From Mucilaginibacter sp. (lineage in GTDB: Bacteria; Bacteroidota; Bacteroidia; Sphingobacteriales; Sphingobacteriaceae), in NCBI GenBank assembly GCA_028288025.1, contig JAQBOM010000001.1:62001-126000 (forward strand): DNA of 64,000 nt, given 5' to 3'. Position 1 is the first letter of the stretch. The number at the start of each line of letters is the position of its first letter. The notes under the pieces are model-generated. The model worked only from the letters and a program-made list of their open reading frames with translations, had not been told where the DNA came from and searched no databases. Positions 56,553-64,000 of the stretch are shown here, piece by piece. A program made the translations under genes and the position numbers.

Positions 56553-57251
56553 ATGGATGACGTAATTGGTTTTGCTAAAATGGCTATTGCCGTGCCCGGC
56601 TTTAACAATCCCTTGACTTTTTCGGGTGACGATTGGCGCCCGCATTACAATGTGATGGATTACGAAGGCAGCTGGGACGTATTAACGTTGAGATCGCCGG
56701 GCGGACAAGCAGAGAGCATTTTTGCCGACCCAATTGGCAAAGGCGAATTTGCTGATACGCCTTATATGGATAAGGTTCCGGCCGTAAAGCAACTAATAGC
56801 TCGTTTGCATTGTCCGCTTATGTCGGTAAGGCTGCTTAACTTAAAAGCAGGGGCGGTAATTAAAGAGCACCGCGATATTGAATTGTCCTACGAAAAAGGC
56901 GAGGCACGGTTACATTTCCCAATAATAACAAACAACCATGTTGAATTTTATGTGAACAATGTTCGGATAAACATGCAGCTAGGCGAGTGCTGGTACATTA
57001 ATGCTAACCTGCCGCACCGGGTTGCTAATTATGGTACAAAAGACCGTATTCATCTGGTGGTTGATTGCGTGGTAAACGACTGGCTGAAAACGGTTTTTGA
57101 CAACTCGGGAAAAGTACGTTTTAAGCAACATCCCAATAACGACGAAGTATCGAAAGTAATTGGCGCGTTAAGATCGCAACAATCCGATGCCGCTAGTAAA
57201 ATTGCGGATGAGCTGGAGGGTAAATTACTTGCAAAAAACGATGCTAAATAG
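56553..57251 (+). CDS. Aspartyl/asparaginyl beta-hydroxylase family protein
   Basis: 232 residues. VIKEHRDIE (His106, Asp108) and NLPHRVANYG (His155, Arg156) give the metal-binding and 2-oxoglutarate residues of the Asp/Asn hydroxylase fold; RLHFPIITN lies between. Family members hydroxylate protein side chains. With the PhyH gene divergent upstream and a sulfotransferase gene overlapping downstream, it may act on a secreted protein of this region. The collagen-like and tail-collar proteins are the nearest candidates; that is inference. Confidence 0.82.
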   Translation: MDDVIGFAKMAIAVPGFNNPLTFSGDDWRPHYNVMDYEGSWDVLTLRSPGGQAESIFADPIGKGEFADTPYMDKVPAVKQLIARLHCPLMSVRLLNLKAGAVIKEHRDIELSYEKGEARLHFPIITNNHVEFYVNNVRINMQLGECWYINANLPHRVANYGTKDRIHLVVDCVVNDWLKTVFDNSGKVRFKQHPNNDEVSKVIGALRSQQSDAASKIADELEGKLLAKNDAK

Positions 57252-58212
57252 TGGCTATCCCTTACAGGGGTGGATACCTTACAAACTACAATATAATACC
57301 GATGAGGTTGAATGCCAATGGCTGGATACTTTTAATACCCGATATCTCGACCCTTTTTTTGATGAAACCATTACCAGGCTTAAAGGGATACCGCGCCGGG
57401 CCAGATATTTTAATTCGGTAAGCAAATTAAGCATGCTGGAAACCTGGTGCGACGGCATTGTGGACCGCGTGGAGCCAACCGCTTTTATTTTTCATATTTC
57501 GCGCTGCGGTTCAACGCTCATATCGCAACTATTGGGTACTGATGATCAAAACATTGTATTGCCGGAGGTGCCGTTTTTTGACGATATATTACGACTGCCT
57601 TTTAAAATGCCCAATATGGGCGCAGCCAAAATTCAAAAATTATTGCAGGCTGCCATCAGGTTCTACGGCCAAAAACGCGCAGGCTCCGAGCAACAATTAT
57701 TTATCAAAACCGATAGCTGGCACATTTTCTTTCACGGGCAGTTAAGAAAACTATACCCCCGTACACCATTTATTTTATTGTATCGTACACCCGGTGAAGT
57801 TCTTAATTCGCATGTTAAACAAAGGGGTACTCATACAGTGCCCGGACTAATTGAGCCGCAGATATTTGGCTTTAATGCCAATGAAGTATTTGGTATGGAT
57901 TTAAATGTTTACCTGGCCCGCGTGCTTGAAAGTTATTTTGACATGTACCTCAACGTTACGGCGCAGGATGACCTTACCCTGTTGGTAAATTACAGCGAAG
58001 GCATTATGCCTATAATGGACAGGATAGCATCCTTTATAAAAAGACCGTTTCGGTCCGGCCATTATGAAAAAATGATACAACGCGCCGGTTTTCATTCCAA
58101 GCATCCCGGCCAGATATTCTCAGAAACGAGGGCTGCCGATGATAATCCGCTCCTAAAAACAGCATTTGATTTGTATTGCCAAACAGAAGAAAAAAGACTG
58201 GCATCATTATAA
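57241..58212 (+). CDS. Sulfotransferase-family protein
   Basis: 323 residues from the ATG at 57241 (MLNSGYPLQG); upstream in-frame codons lie inside the hydroxylase gene. FIFHISRCGSTLISQLLG (about 82-99) is the PAPS phosphosulfate-binding loop, and LRKLYPRTPFILLYRTPGEVLNSH carries the 3'-phosphate-binding arginine region. It transfers sulfate from PAPS to a hydroxyl or amine. The start overlaps the hydroxylase gene by 11 bp, so the two are translationally coupled: a hydroxylase may make the hydroxyl that is sulfated. Other P-loop transferases look similar, so sulfation is likely but not certain. Confidence 0.75.
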   Translation: MLNSGYPLQGWIPYKLQYNTDEVECQWLDTFNTRYLDPFFDETITRLKGIPRRARYFNSVSKLSMLETWCDGIVDRVEPTAFIFHISRCGSTLISQLLGTDDQNIVLPEVPFFDDILRLPFKMPNMGAAKIQKLLQAAIRFYGQKRAGSEQQLFIKTDSWHIFFHGQLRKLYPRTPFILLYRTPGEVLNSHVKQRGTHTVPGLIEPQIFGFNANEVFGMDLNVYLARVLESYFDMYLNVTAQDDLTLLVNYSEGIMPIMDRIASFIKRPFRSGHYEKMIQRAGFHSKHPGQIFSETRAADDNPLLKTAFDLYCQTEEKRLASL

Positions 58213-58721
58213 ATTAACGACCGTTTAATTTGTCCTCTCCCTGAGCCTACCCGGACACCCGTTTCGCAATATTTATTCCGTGCACCGGAACGCGTTTTTA
58301 ATCGATCAGCCGTTTTTATGGTGTTCGCTTTATGGCAGACACGAACACCGCGAACTGGCGCGAACGCCCCCGAACACCTGCGAACACGCCACGAACATGG
58401 CCCGAACACCCGCGAACACCCGCGAACACGCCAGCTATATGACAATCCGCCAGTTCTTTTTTACTCAATGCCTGTTTAGGGTTATCTTCCGGGGCGCTGA
58501 GTTCCGGTAAATCGTCCGGCGAAGGCAGCTCCCGGCTGCGCTGCTGCCGCTTGGCCCTATTGATTGCCTGTAACTGTAAATAGATACGAACGATAGAACT
58601 GGACAGCGGAGAGGGTATAGCCAGGTAATTGAAATCTTTATTTACAGGGCTGTTCGTTAAAAAATCAGGCCATTAGCATTGACCTAAAACATATTCACGG
58701 CAACTTTTGTATATAATTAGG
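58213..58721. other. Intergenic region with repeat array and possible gene remnant
   Basis: 509 bp without an intact gene. The array of GAACAC repeats is at 58342-58430. On the minus strand one frame is open from about 58665 to 58306 and its first part looks protein-like (VRIYLQLQAINRAKRQQ, LPSPDDLPELSAPEDNPK) but it has no start codon and runs into the repeats, so I read it as a decayed 3' end of a lost gene. Confidence 0.4.
58342..58430. repeat. Helically phased CGAAC(A/G)C repeat array
   Basis: Nine copies of GAAC, mostly CGAACAC, begin at 58343, 58352, 58362, 58372, 58382, 58393, 58404, 58414 and 58424. Spacing is 9-11 bp, about one turn of DNA. A related 10-bp array is at 63391-63430. 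Confidence 0.75.
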
Positions 58722-59282
58722 ATGAAATTATATGTAAAATACATGGTGAGCCTGCGCTGTAAAATGGTGGTACAGGATGAGCTGAAAAAACTAGGTTTAA
58801 AATATGTCGTTGTAGACTTAGGTATGGTAGATATACTTGAAGATATCAGTCCAATAAAACGAGAACAGTTAAAAGCTGCTTTGCTTACTTCAGGGCTTGA
58901 ATTACTCAACGATAAAAAAAGCATCCTTATTGAAAAGATAAAAAATGCGATCATTGAAATGATCCATTACGCGGATGAACTGCCAAGGGTTAACTTTTCG
59001 GACTATCTAAGTGAAAAATTAGGTTTAGATTATACCTACCTCGCCAATGTTTTTTCGGAGGTTAATGGTATTACGATTCAGCAATTTATTATCATACATA
59101 GGATTGAAAGGGTTAAAGAATTATTGTTGTATGACGAGCTTTCTCTTACTGAAATATCTTACAAACTACAATATAGCAGCGTGGCACACTTATCTAACCA
59201 ATTTAAGAAGATCACAGGCTTGTCACCATCTTTTTATAATCAACTGAAGCACAAGCGCATGGGAAATCTCGAAAATGTATAA
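58722..59282 (+). CDS. AraC-family transcriptional regulator
   Basis: 186 residues from the ATG at 58722; a TTG five codons upstream is less likely. The C-terminal half is a two-helix-turn-helix AraC domain: NFSDYLSEKLGLDYTYLANVFSE as the first and LSLTEISYKLQYSSVAHLSN as the second, closing with FKKITGLSPSFYNQLKH. The N-terminal 85 residues have no cupin motif and are short (MVVQDELKKLGLKYVVVDLG), a form often found in Bacteroidota. It lies between a repeat array and a decayed hydrolase; its target is unknown. Confidence 0.88.
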   Translation: MKLYVKYMVSLRCKMVVQDELKKLGLKYVVVDLGMVDILEDISPIKREQLKAALLTSGLELLNDKKSILIEKIKNAIIEMIHYADELPRVNFSDYLSEKLGLDYTYLANVFSEVNGITIQQFIIIHRIERVKELLLYDELSLTEISYKLQYSSVAHLSNQFKKITGLSPSFYNQLKHKRMGNLENV

Positions 59283-59317
59283 TGAACTTGCAAAAGTAAT
59301 GTTACACTTAAATCTAT

Positions 59318-59655
59318 TACGCGAAGCTTTTAAATAAGCTTCTTTTAGTTGTTCGGGCATATTTGCTAACGTTGCTTGTTTCATAAAATCCCAAAACTGA
59401 TCAGGAACGTCATTGCGTTTACAAAGCGCAGAACCCAAAATGATTTATCGACAATTTTAGGGTGACGAATGACGATCTGTCAACAGTTGTCCCTCCGTTA
59501 CTGAAACCAAAAAAATCTGCTTTGAAAATGTGTAGGTTTTTGAGAAGGATGATAACGCCATCCGCGTCTTGCTCAATAGATTCCGACGCCTCTCTGTAAC
59601 TTGTACGTCCGTGTGCCTGTAAATCCATGGCAATAACTTTATAAACTCTATTTTT
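59318..59655 (-). pseudogene. Decayed alpha/beta-hydrolase gene fragment
   Basis: The minus strand keeps recognisable pieces in more than one frame: VYKVIAMDLQAHGRTSYREA, then KADFFGFSNGGTT (the nucleophile elbow GFSNGG) and, in another frame, PDQFWDFMKQATLANMPEQL. The start, the middle and the C-terminus are missing, and a frame change falls near 59430. The order matches a common alpha/beta-hydrolase of this phylum, so a remnant is likely. The rest of 59283-59686 shows nothing else. Confidence 0.65.
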
Positions 59656-59686
59656 CTATTTGTTAAGATATTAGTAATTTGGAACA

Positions 59687-62600
59687 GTGATTAAGTTATT
59701 TGCTTTACTTGAATCCATACCATCCCATATTAACTGGTACGACCTGATCTTCCTGGGAGCGATATTTATTGCACTGACTTTTACCTTGCAGTTATGGTTT
59801 GCCAAAAGGATAAACCGGGCCGCAAACCGGTTTTTGGCCCTGGCAATGGTTGCGATTGTTTTGTGGATAGCCAGAATATTGGGCACCGACATCGGGCTGT
59901 CAGCTTATATTACTAATTGGAGTCGGCTGCCGCTGCAATTTTCGCTTGCGATTGGTCCCCTTATTTTCTTTTATGTGCTTAAAATAACCCGGCCGGAATA
60001 TAAACTCCGGTCGAAGGATATGCTGCATTTTTGTCCCTTGCTGCTGGAATTGGGTGCCCAGGCATTTGAAGTTAGGGATAGTATAAAAACCGGCGCAGCT
60101 ACTTACGAAACGCCGGCCTTTCAGCAACTGAACCAGGTATTGCAATTGCTGGCGTTTGTTTCGGTCATAATTTACATTTACCTGTCTCACCGGCTGATAG
60201 GGCACTTTTACCGGCGACTGAAATTTAATGGGGGCGACCGGTACCGGTACGAGTTGCGCTGGCTGCATCGCTTACTTACGGGTTTCGGACTGCTATGGCT
60301 ATTGTGGATACCTTATACTGCCGCAGATTACTTTTATTACCATCATCAGTTAAGTATACATGCTTATTATCCTTTATATCTTCTTTTAGCGGTAATGACC
60401 ATTTGGATGGCGGCCGTAGCTTTTTTAAGACAGGAGGCTGGCGTGCTGATTGAGCCCCCTCCATTTTTAAAGCCACCGCTTCCTGCGGAAATGAAGCAAA
60501 GGGGTATTTGGCTAAAGAAAGCCGTACAAGCCGGCCTGTATTACCAGGACCCGGAACTAAGTCTAAGCTCGCTGGCTGATAAGCTTGAGTTAGGTCCCCA
60601 TGAATTATCGCGGATCATCAATACGGCACTCAAAAAAAGTTTCAATGATTTCATCAACGAATATCGCGTGGCTGAAGTTGTGCAAAAAATGCAGGACCCG
60701 GCTTATGATCATTTAACATTGATGGGCATCGCCTATGATTCCGGCTTCAACTCTCAAAGCACCTTTCACCGCGCATTCAAAGAGCTGACGGGAAAAACAC
60801 CTGCGGAATATAAAAAAGAACTCCCATTTTATAATTTGACATATCGTTCCAGCTTTGCGGCTGTAATTTCGAGGCATGAAACCACGCCAAAGTGGTCTGA
60901 CAACAAGTTAAACCGCAATTCTATGTTTCGCAATTATTTAAAGATCGCATGGCGCAATATTATTCGCCACAAAACTTACTCGGTCATAAATGTTGCCGGG
61001 TTAGCCGTAGGTTTTGCGGCATTCCTGCTTATTTTTTTGGTGGTTCGGTATGAACAAAGTTTTGATCAGTTTCATGCTCACAAAAACCAGTTATTCCGCT
61101 TGATACGTGTTGCACGCAATGCGGCGCATGAAGGCTACCGGATGGGTGTGCCCTTTCCGGTGCCCCCAGGTTTGAGGAGCAGCCTTCCGCAATTAGCCAA
61201 TGCAGGAGCTATTGTTCCGGATGACTTTGTGCAAGTGATTATAAGGGATGATGGAAATGGCGGCGCAAAAAGATTCAGAGAAGAACATGGGATATTTTTC
61301 GCAGAACCCCAATTTTTTGACATGTTCAGTTTTCCGCTGGTGGCCGGCGAATACCGGAACTCACTTAAAATACCCAACAACGTTTTGTTAACGCAGCGCC
61401 TGGGGGATAAATACTTCGGGCATTGGCAAAAGGCTACAGGCAAAATGATGCGGATGGATGGTATACCGGTAAGGGTTTGTGGTATTTTAAAAGATATGCC
61501 TGCTAATACCGATTTTCCGTTGAAAGCGGTATTGTCCTACGCTACACATCAAAGTTATGCCGACCTGAAAAAGTTTATGAACGACTGGGGCTATATTGAA
61601 GAAGACAATTACTGCTTTGTGCAATTGAATAAAAGCGAGTCACCTGAACAGTTTAAACGTCAGCTTAAGCAGTACTCCGATAAGTATATCAAACCTTTCG
61701 ATCCTGGTTATTTTCTTTCGATCCAACCATTGAATGAAATGCATTTTGATGCGCGTTACGGTACGTTCGATGGCCGCGTTTTCAGCAACAATCTTATCCT
61801 GATGCTCAGCACCATCGGTATTTTCCTATTGGTGGTAGCCTGTGTAAATTTTATCAATTTGAGCACTGCACAAGCCGTAAACCGCGCCAGGGAGGTTGGG
61901 GTACGTAAAGTATTGGGCAGTAACCGCCGCCAGCTGATCCTTCAGTTCCTGGGTGAAGCGGGCCTCGTCAGCTGTTTTGCATTGTTCATAGCGATGGCTG
62001 CTGCGCTGCTTGTTGTACCGGCTGTCAACAACCTGCTGGATATCCACCTTAGTGTCTCCGTACTGTACAAGGGTAATATGATCTTCTTCCTCGCGTCGGC
62101 ATTGGCCGCGGTAATACTTTTGGCCGGGTTTTACCCGGCTTTCCTGCTGTCGGGCTTTAACCCCGCGCAGGTATTAAAAAGTACACTCTCTGCGCAGCAG
62201 GGTGGTATTTCGCTGCGGCGCGGTCTGGTTGTTTTCCAGTTTTTTACAGCACAGGCACTCATCATAGTTACAATGGTAATGGTCTCGCAAATGAGCTACG
62301 TTAATACGGCTGATATGGGTTTTAACAAGGAGGCCATTTTAACCGCCCAACTTCCGCAGGACAGCGTCGGTTTTGCCAAACGGGCTGTTTTGCGCGATGA
62401 ATTGCTGAAAATACCCGGTATCGAAAAAGTGAGTTTCGGTACGGGCGCCCCTATCGGCGGCCGCTGGTTCATCGACTTGCGAACACCTGATAATGTTGGT
62501 AAAGCGCCAAATATGATCATTGCGTATAAAATGAGCGACACAGGTTTTTTTAACCTGTTTCATTTGCAGTTTATAGCGGGCCGCCCCTATTACGAGTCGG

Positions 62601-63331
62601 ATACGACCCGCGAATTTGTTGTGACCGAAAATGTCACCCGTAAATTGGGTTACAGCGACCCTTGGCGCGCAATGGGGAAGAGGATTATTGTGAATGGCTT
62701 AAATCGGCCGATCGTGGGCGTGGTGAAAGACTTTCATACTGCCTCGTTGCGCTTCAGCATGGTCCCCGTGGTTATGACGACCGATAAACGGGCCTATGGC
62801 ATGGCCAGCGTTAAATTGAATTTAGCCCAAGCAAAGCCTGCTATCGCCGCCATGGAAAAGTTGTGGGGTAAATATTATCCCGATTTCGCGTTCACAAACA
62901 GTTTCCTTGACGATGACATCACCGCTTTTTACCGGCAGGAGACTCAACTATCGCAGCTTTACAAGCTTTTTGCGGCGGTTGCCATATTTATATCCAGCTT
63001 GGGTTTGTATGGATTGGTAACTTTTATGGCTGAACAGCGAAAAAAGGAGATCGGCGTACGCAAGGTGCTCGGTGCGCCCGTCAGCGCGATACTGATCCTG
63101 CTATCGCGGGAGTTTACTTTACTGATTGGTATCGCGTTTCTGATCGCGACGCCCGTCGCCTGGTATTTTATGCATAATTGGTTAAAACAATATGCCTACC
63201 GGATCAATTTAGGCCCCGGGCTTTTTGTCATAACCATCATTGGCTCAATCCTGATCGCGTGGGCGACGGTAGGTTATACGGCCATAAAAGCCGCGTTAGC
63301 AAACCCTGCAAAAAGTTTACGTGATGAATAA
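59687..63331 (+). CDS. AraC-type membrane regulator fused to a MacB/FtsX-like permease
   Basis: 1214 residues in one frame from a GTG at 59687; no ATG is available upstream. Residues about 1-250 hold seven or so membrane helices; about 268-378 form an AraC domain (LSLSSLADKLELGPHELSR and MGIAYDSGFNSQSTFHRAFK). From Met413 (ATG at 60923) begins a complete approximately 800-residue ABC permease of the MacB type: FRNYLKIAWRNIIRHKTYS, a periplasmic MacB_PCD domain, FtsX helices with NRAREVGVRKVLGSNRRQL and again KEIGVRKVLGAPVS. The two halves are each of normal full length, so this is a fusion, or two genes with an internal start. No ATPase partner is encoded in the window. Confidence 0.82.
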   Translation: MIKLFALLESIPSHINWYDLIFLGAIFIALTFTLQLWFAKRINRAANRFLALAMVAIVLWIARILGTDIGLSAYITNWSRLPLQFSLAIGPLIFFYVLKITRPEYKLRSKDMLHFCPLLLELGAQAFEVRDSIKTGAATYETPAFQQLNQVLQLLAFVSVIIYIYLSHRLIGHFYRRLKFNGGDRYRYELRWLHRLLTGFGLLWLLWIPYTAADYFYYHHQLSIHAYYPLYLLLAVMTIWMAAVAFLRQEAGVLIEPPPFLKPPLPAEMKQRGIWLKKAVQAGLYYQDPELSLSSLADKLELGPHELSRIINTALKKSFNDFINEYRVAEVVQKMQDPAYDHLTLMGIAYDSGFNSQSTFHRAFKELTGKTPAEYKKELPFYNLTYRSSFAAVISRHETTPKWSDNKLNRNSMFRNYLKIAWRNIIRHKTYSVINVAGLAVGFAAFLLIFLVVRYEQSFDQFHAHKNQLFRLIRVARNAAHEGYRMGVPFPVPPGLRSSLPQLANAGAIVPDDFVQVIIRDDGNGGAKRFREEHGIFFAEPQFFDMFSFPLVAGEYRNSLKIPNNVLLTQRLGDKYFGHWQKATGKMMRMDGIPVRVCGILKDMPANTDFPLKAVLSYATHQSYADLKKFMNDWGYIEEDNYCFVQLNKSESPEQFKRQLKQYSDKYIKPFDPGYFLSIQPLNEMHFDARYGTFDGRVFSNNLILMLSTIGIFLLVVACVNFINLSTAQAVNRAREVGVRKVLGSNRRQLILQFLGEAGLVSCFALFIAMAAALLVVPAVNNLLDIHLSVSVLYKGNMIFFLASALAAVILLAGFYPAFLLSGFNPAQVLKSTLSAQQGGISLRRGLVVFQFFTAQALIIVTMVMVSQMSYVNTADMGFNKEAILTAQLPQDSVGFAKRAVLRDELLKIPGIEKVSFGTGAPIGGRWFIDLRTPDNVGKAPNMIIAYKMSDTGFFNLFHLQFIAGRPYYESDTTREFVVTENVTRKLGYSDPWRAMGKRIIVNGLNRPIVGVVKDFHTASLRFSMVPVVMTTDKRAYGMASVKLNLAQAKPAIAAMEKLWGKYYPDFAFTNSFLDDDITAFYRQETQLSQLYKLFAAVAIFISSLGLYGLVTFMAEQRKKEIGVRKVLGAPVSAILILLSREFTLLIGIAFLIATPVAWYFMHNWLKQYAYRINLGPGLFVITIIGSILIAWATVGYTAIKAALANPAKSLRDE

Positions 63332-63808
63332 ATGTCGTTCCAAAAACGGATATCCTTTCCAAACAAAATGACTGATACAGGTGTACCACCCGGTACACGT
63401 GGACACACGTGAACACAGGTGAACACACTGACAAAACGATGTCATCACTTTTATAACTTTCCGGGTAAGTTTGCAGCGAACGTTATTGCAGTTCCTTCCC
63501 CATACGGATGACGGTCGTTATTGCGCTCAATCATATAATCTGTTTGTTTGGTAAAGGATAAATGATCGAAGTAGATTTAAAATTCAGGACTTTAAGGGAT
63601 AGCGGTTTGAAGTTGCAACTTCGAACTGCGGGGGCATACCGGGGGTATGGAGGGTTTCCTGTCCAACGATCATGATGAGTATCATAAAACAGGCAGCGAT
63701 TGATAAATGAACTTTTGTTGGTACATTAGTCTTTAGCTTTTGCAGTTCTCACCATGAACTGTAAAAAGAGTCTCATGATGTGATGTAAACCCACAAAAAA
63801 TCAAACCT
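63332..63808. other. Intergenic region with 10-bp repeats and a palindrome
   Basis: 477 bp without a gene. It contains a short 10-bp repeat array (63391-63430) and a perfect 14-bp palindrome GAAGTTGCAACTTC (63609-63622). The latter could be an operator for the downstream reductase-like gene. Confidence 0.45.
63391..63430. repeat. 10-bp tandem repeat related to GAACAC array
   Basis: Four consecutive decamers, CGGTACACGT, GGACACACGT, GAACACAGGT and GAACACACTG, repeat with an exact 10-bp period. They share the GAACAC/GGACAC core and helical spacing of the array at 58342-58430. Confidence 0.6.
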
Positions 63809-64000
63809 ATGAGAAAAGTCATGTTCGCGATCAATATCAGCATCGACGGCTGTTACGAGCATACCCATTTCAGCCCGGATGAGGAACTCATGGACTATTT
63901 TACCCGGCTTATGCTAGACACCGGCTTGATCGTCTACGGCCGTAAAACGTACGAGTTAATGGTTCCTTATTGGCCGGAAGTCGCCAAAAACCAGTCCGGT
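63809..64000 (+). CDS. Dihydrofolate reductase-family (RibD C-terminal-like) protein, 3' end outside window
   Basis: 64 codons are visible from the ATG at 63809. KVMFAINISIDGCYEH and, further on, GLIVYGRKTYELMVPYWP match the start of the RibD_C/DHFR-like family common in Bacteroidota (YyaP/YwjB type), small NADPH-dependent reductases of unknown substrate. The rest lies beyond the window. The upstream palindrome at 63609-63622 may regulate it. Confidence 0.8.
   Translation, partial: MRKVMFAINISIDGCYEHTHFSPDEELMDYFTRLMLDTGLIVYGRKTYELMVPYWPEVAKNQSG

Noticed and set aside
58342..58430. Repeat array considered as a CRISPR
   Set aside because: Units are about 10 bp with no unique spacers, and there are no cas genes in the window.
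58092..58445. A 117-codon minus-strand frame rich in Arg, Cys and Gly
   Set aside because: Its first half is a translation of the GAACAC repeats and the second half is antisense to the sulfotransferase gene.

Overview
The window looks like chromosome from a Bacteroidota species, most likely family Sphingobacteriaceae (Mucilaginibacter/Pedobacter-like). The signs are a PorV subunit of the type IX secretion system (T9SS), a secreted protein with a T9SS type-A C-terminal domain, an FHS-family sugar transporter next to nagA/nagB, LytS/LytTR signalling, an FtsX/MacB permease, weak Shine-Dalgarno signals and AT-rich intergenic DNA. The family assignment is inference from gene content. No rRNA, tRNA, CRISPR array or intact insertion sequence was seen.

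1-13.5 kb is a carbohydrate-use locus around a LacI-type repressor (6012-7034). A leftward operon encodes a NagB-like deaminase, an FHS transporter, NagA, a KDG-type kinase, KDPG aldolase and a tagaturonate-reductase-like enzyme cut by the window edge. It therefore joins amino-sugar and hexuronate catabolism. A rightward operon encodes a secreted esterase, a GH109-type glycosidase and two secreted beta-propeller proteins. Three near-identical palindromes based on GAGAACGTTCTC flank the repressor gene and probably tie both operons to it. 13.5-15.8 kb is mostly non-coding, with an excisionase-like relic and a peptidase E gene.

15.8-30.4 kb is a five-gene rightward operon that I cannot assign. 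It encodes two small proteins, a 1159-residue protein, a 535-residue protein with a GT-B-like start, and a 2843-residue beta-rich protein. It is the strongest candidate here for an undescribed system. Next to it (30.6-35.6 kb) is a compact RiPP locus: a 45-codon precursor gene that lacks cysteine, a LytS-type kinase, a LytTR regulator and a full-length LanB dehydratase, with no LanC and no transporter. 36.1-42.2 kb holds a secreted mono-haem protein and a single-chain 1520-residue xanthine dehydrogenase-family enzyme.

42.4-58.2 kb concerns the cell surface. It has porV, a glycosylation set (polyprenyl-phosphate glycosyltransferase, DUF2304 protein, TMTC-like glycosyltransferase with TPRs, small EamA protein, methyltransferase, second GT2), a T9SS cargo protein, a collagen-like protein with 126 Gly-X-Y triplets and a tail-collar protein. 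Two oxygenases, a formyltransferase-like enzyme, a sulfotransferase and a cytoplasmic substrate-binding-like protein follow. I infer that much of this set builds and modifies surface fibres. 58.2-64 kb holds two arrays of about 10-bp GAACAC-like repeats flanking an AraC regulator, a decayed hydrolase and an AraC-permease fusion, then a partial DHFR-family gene at the edge.
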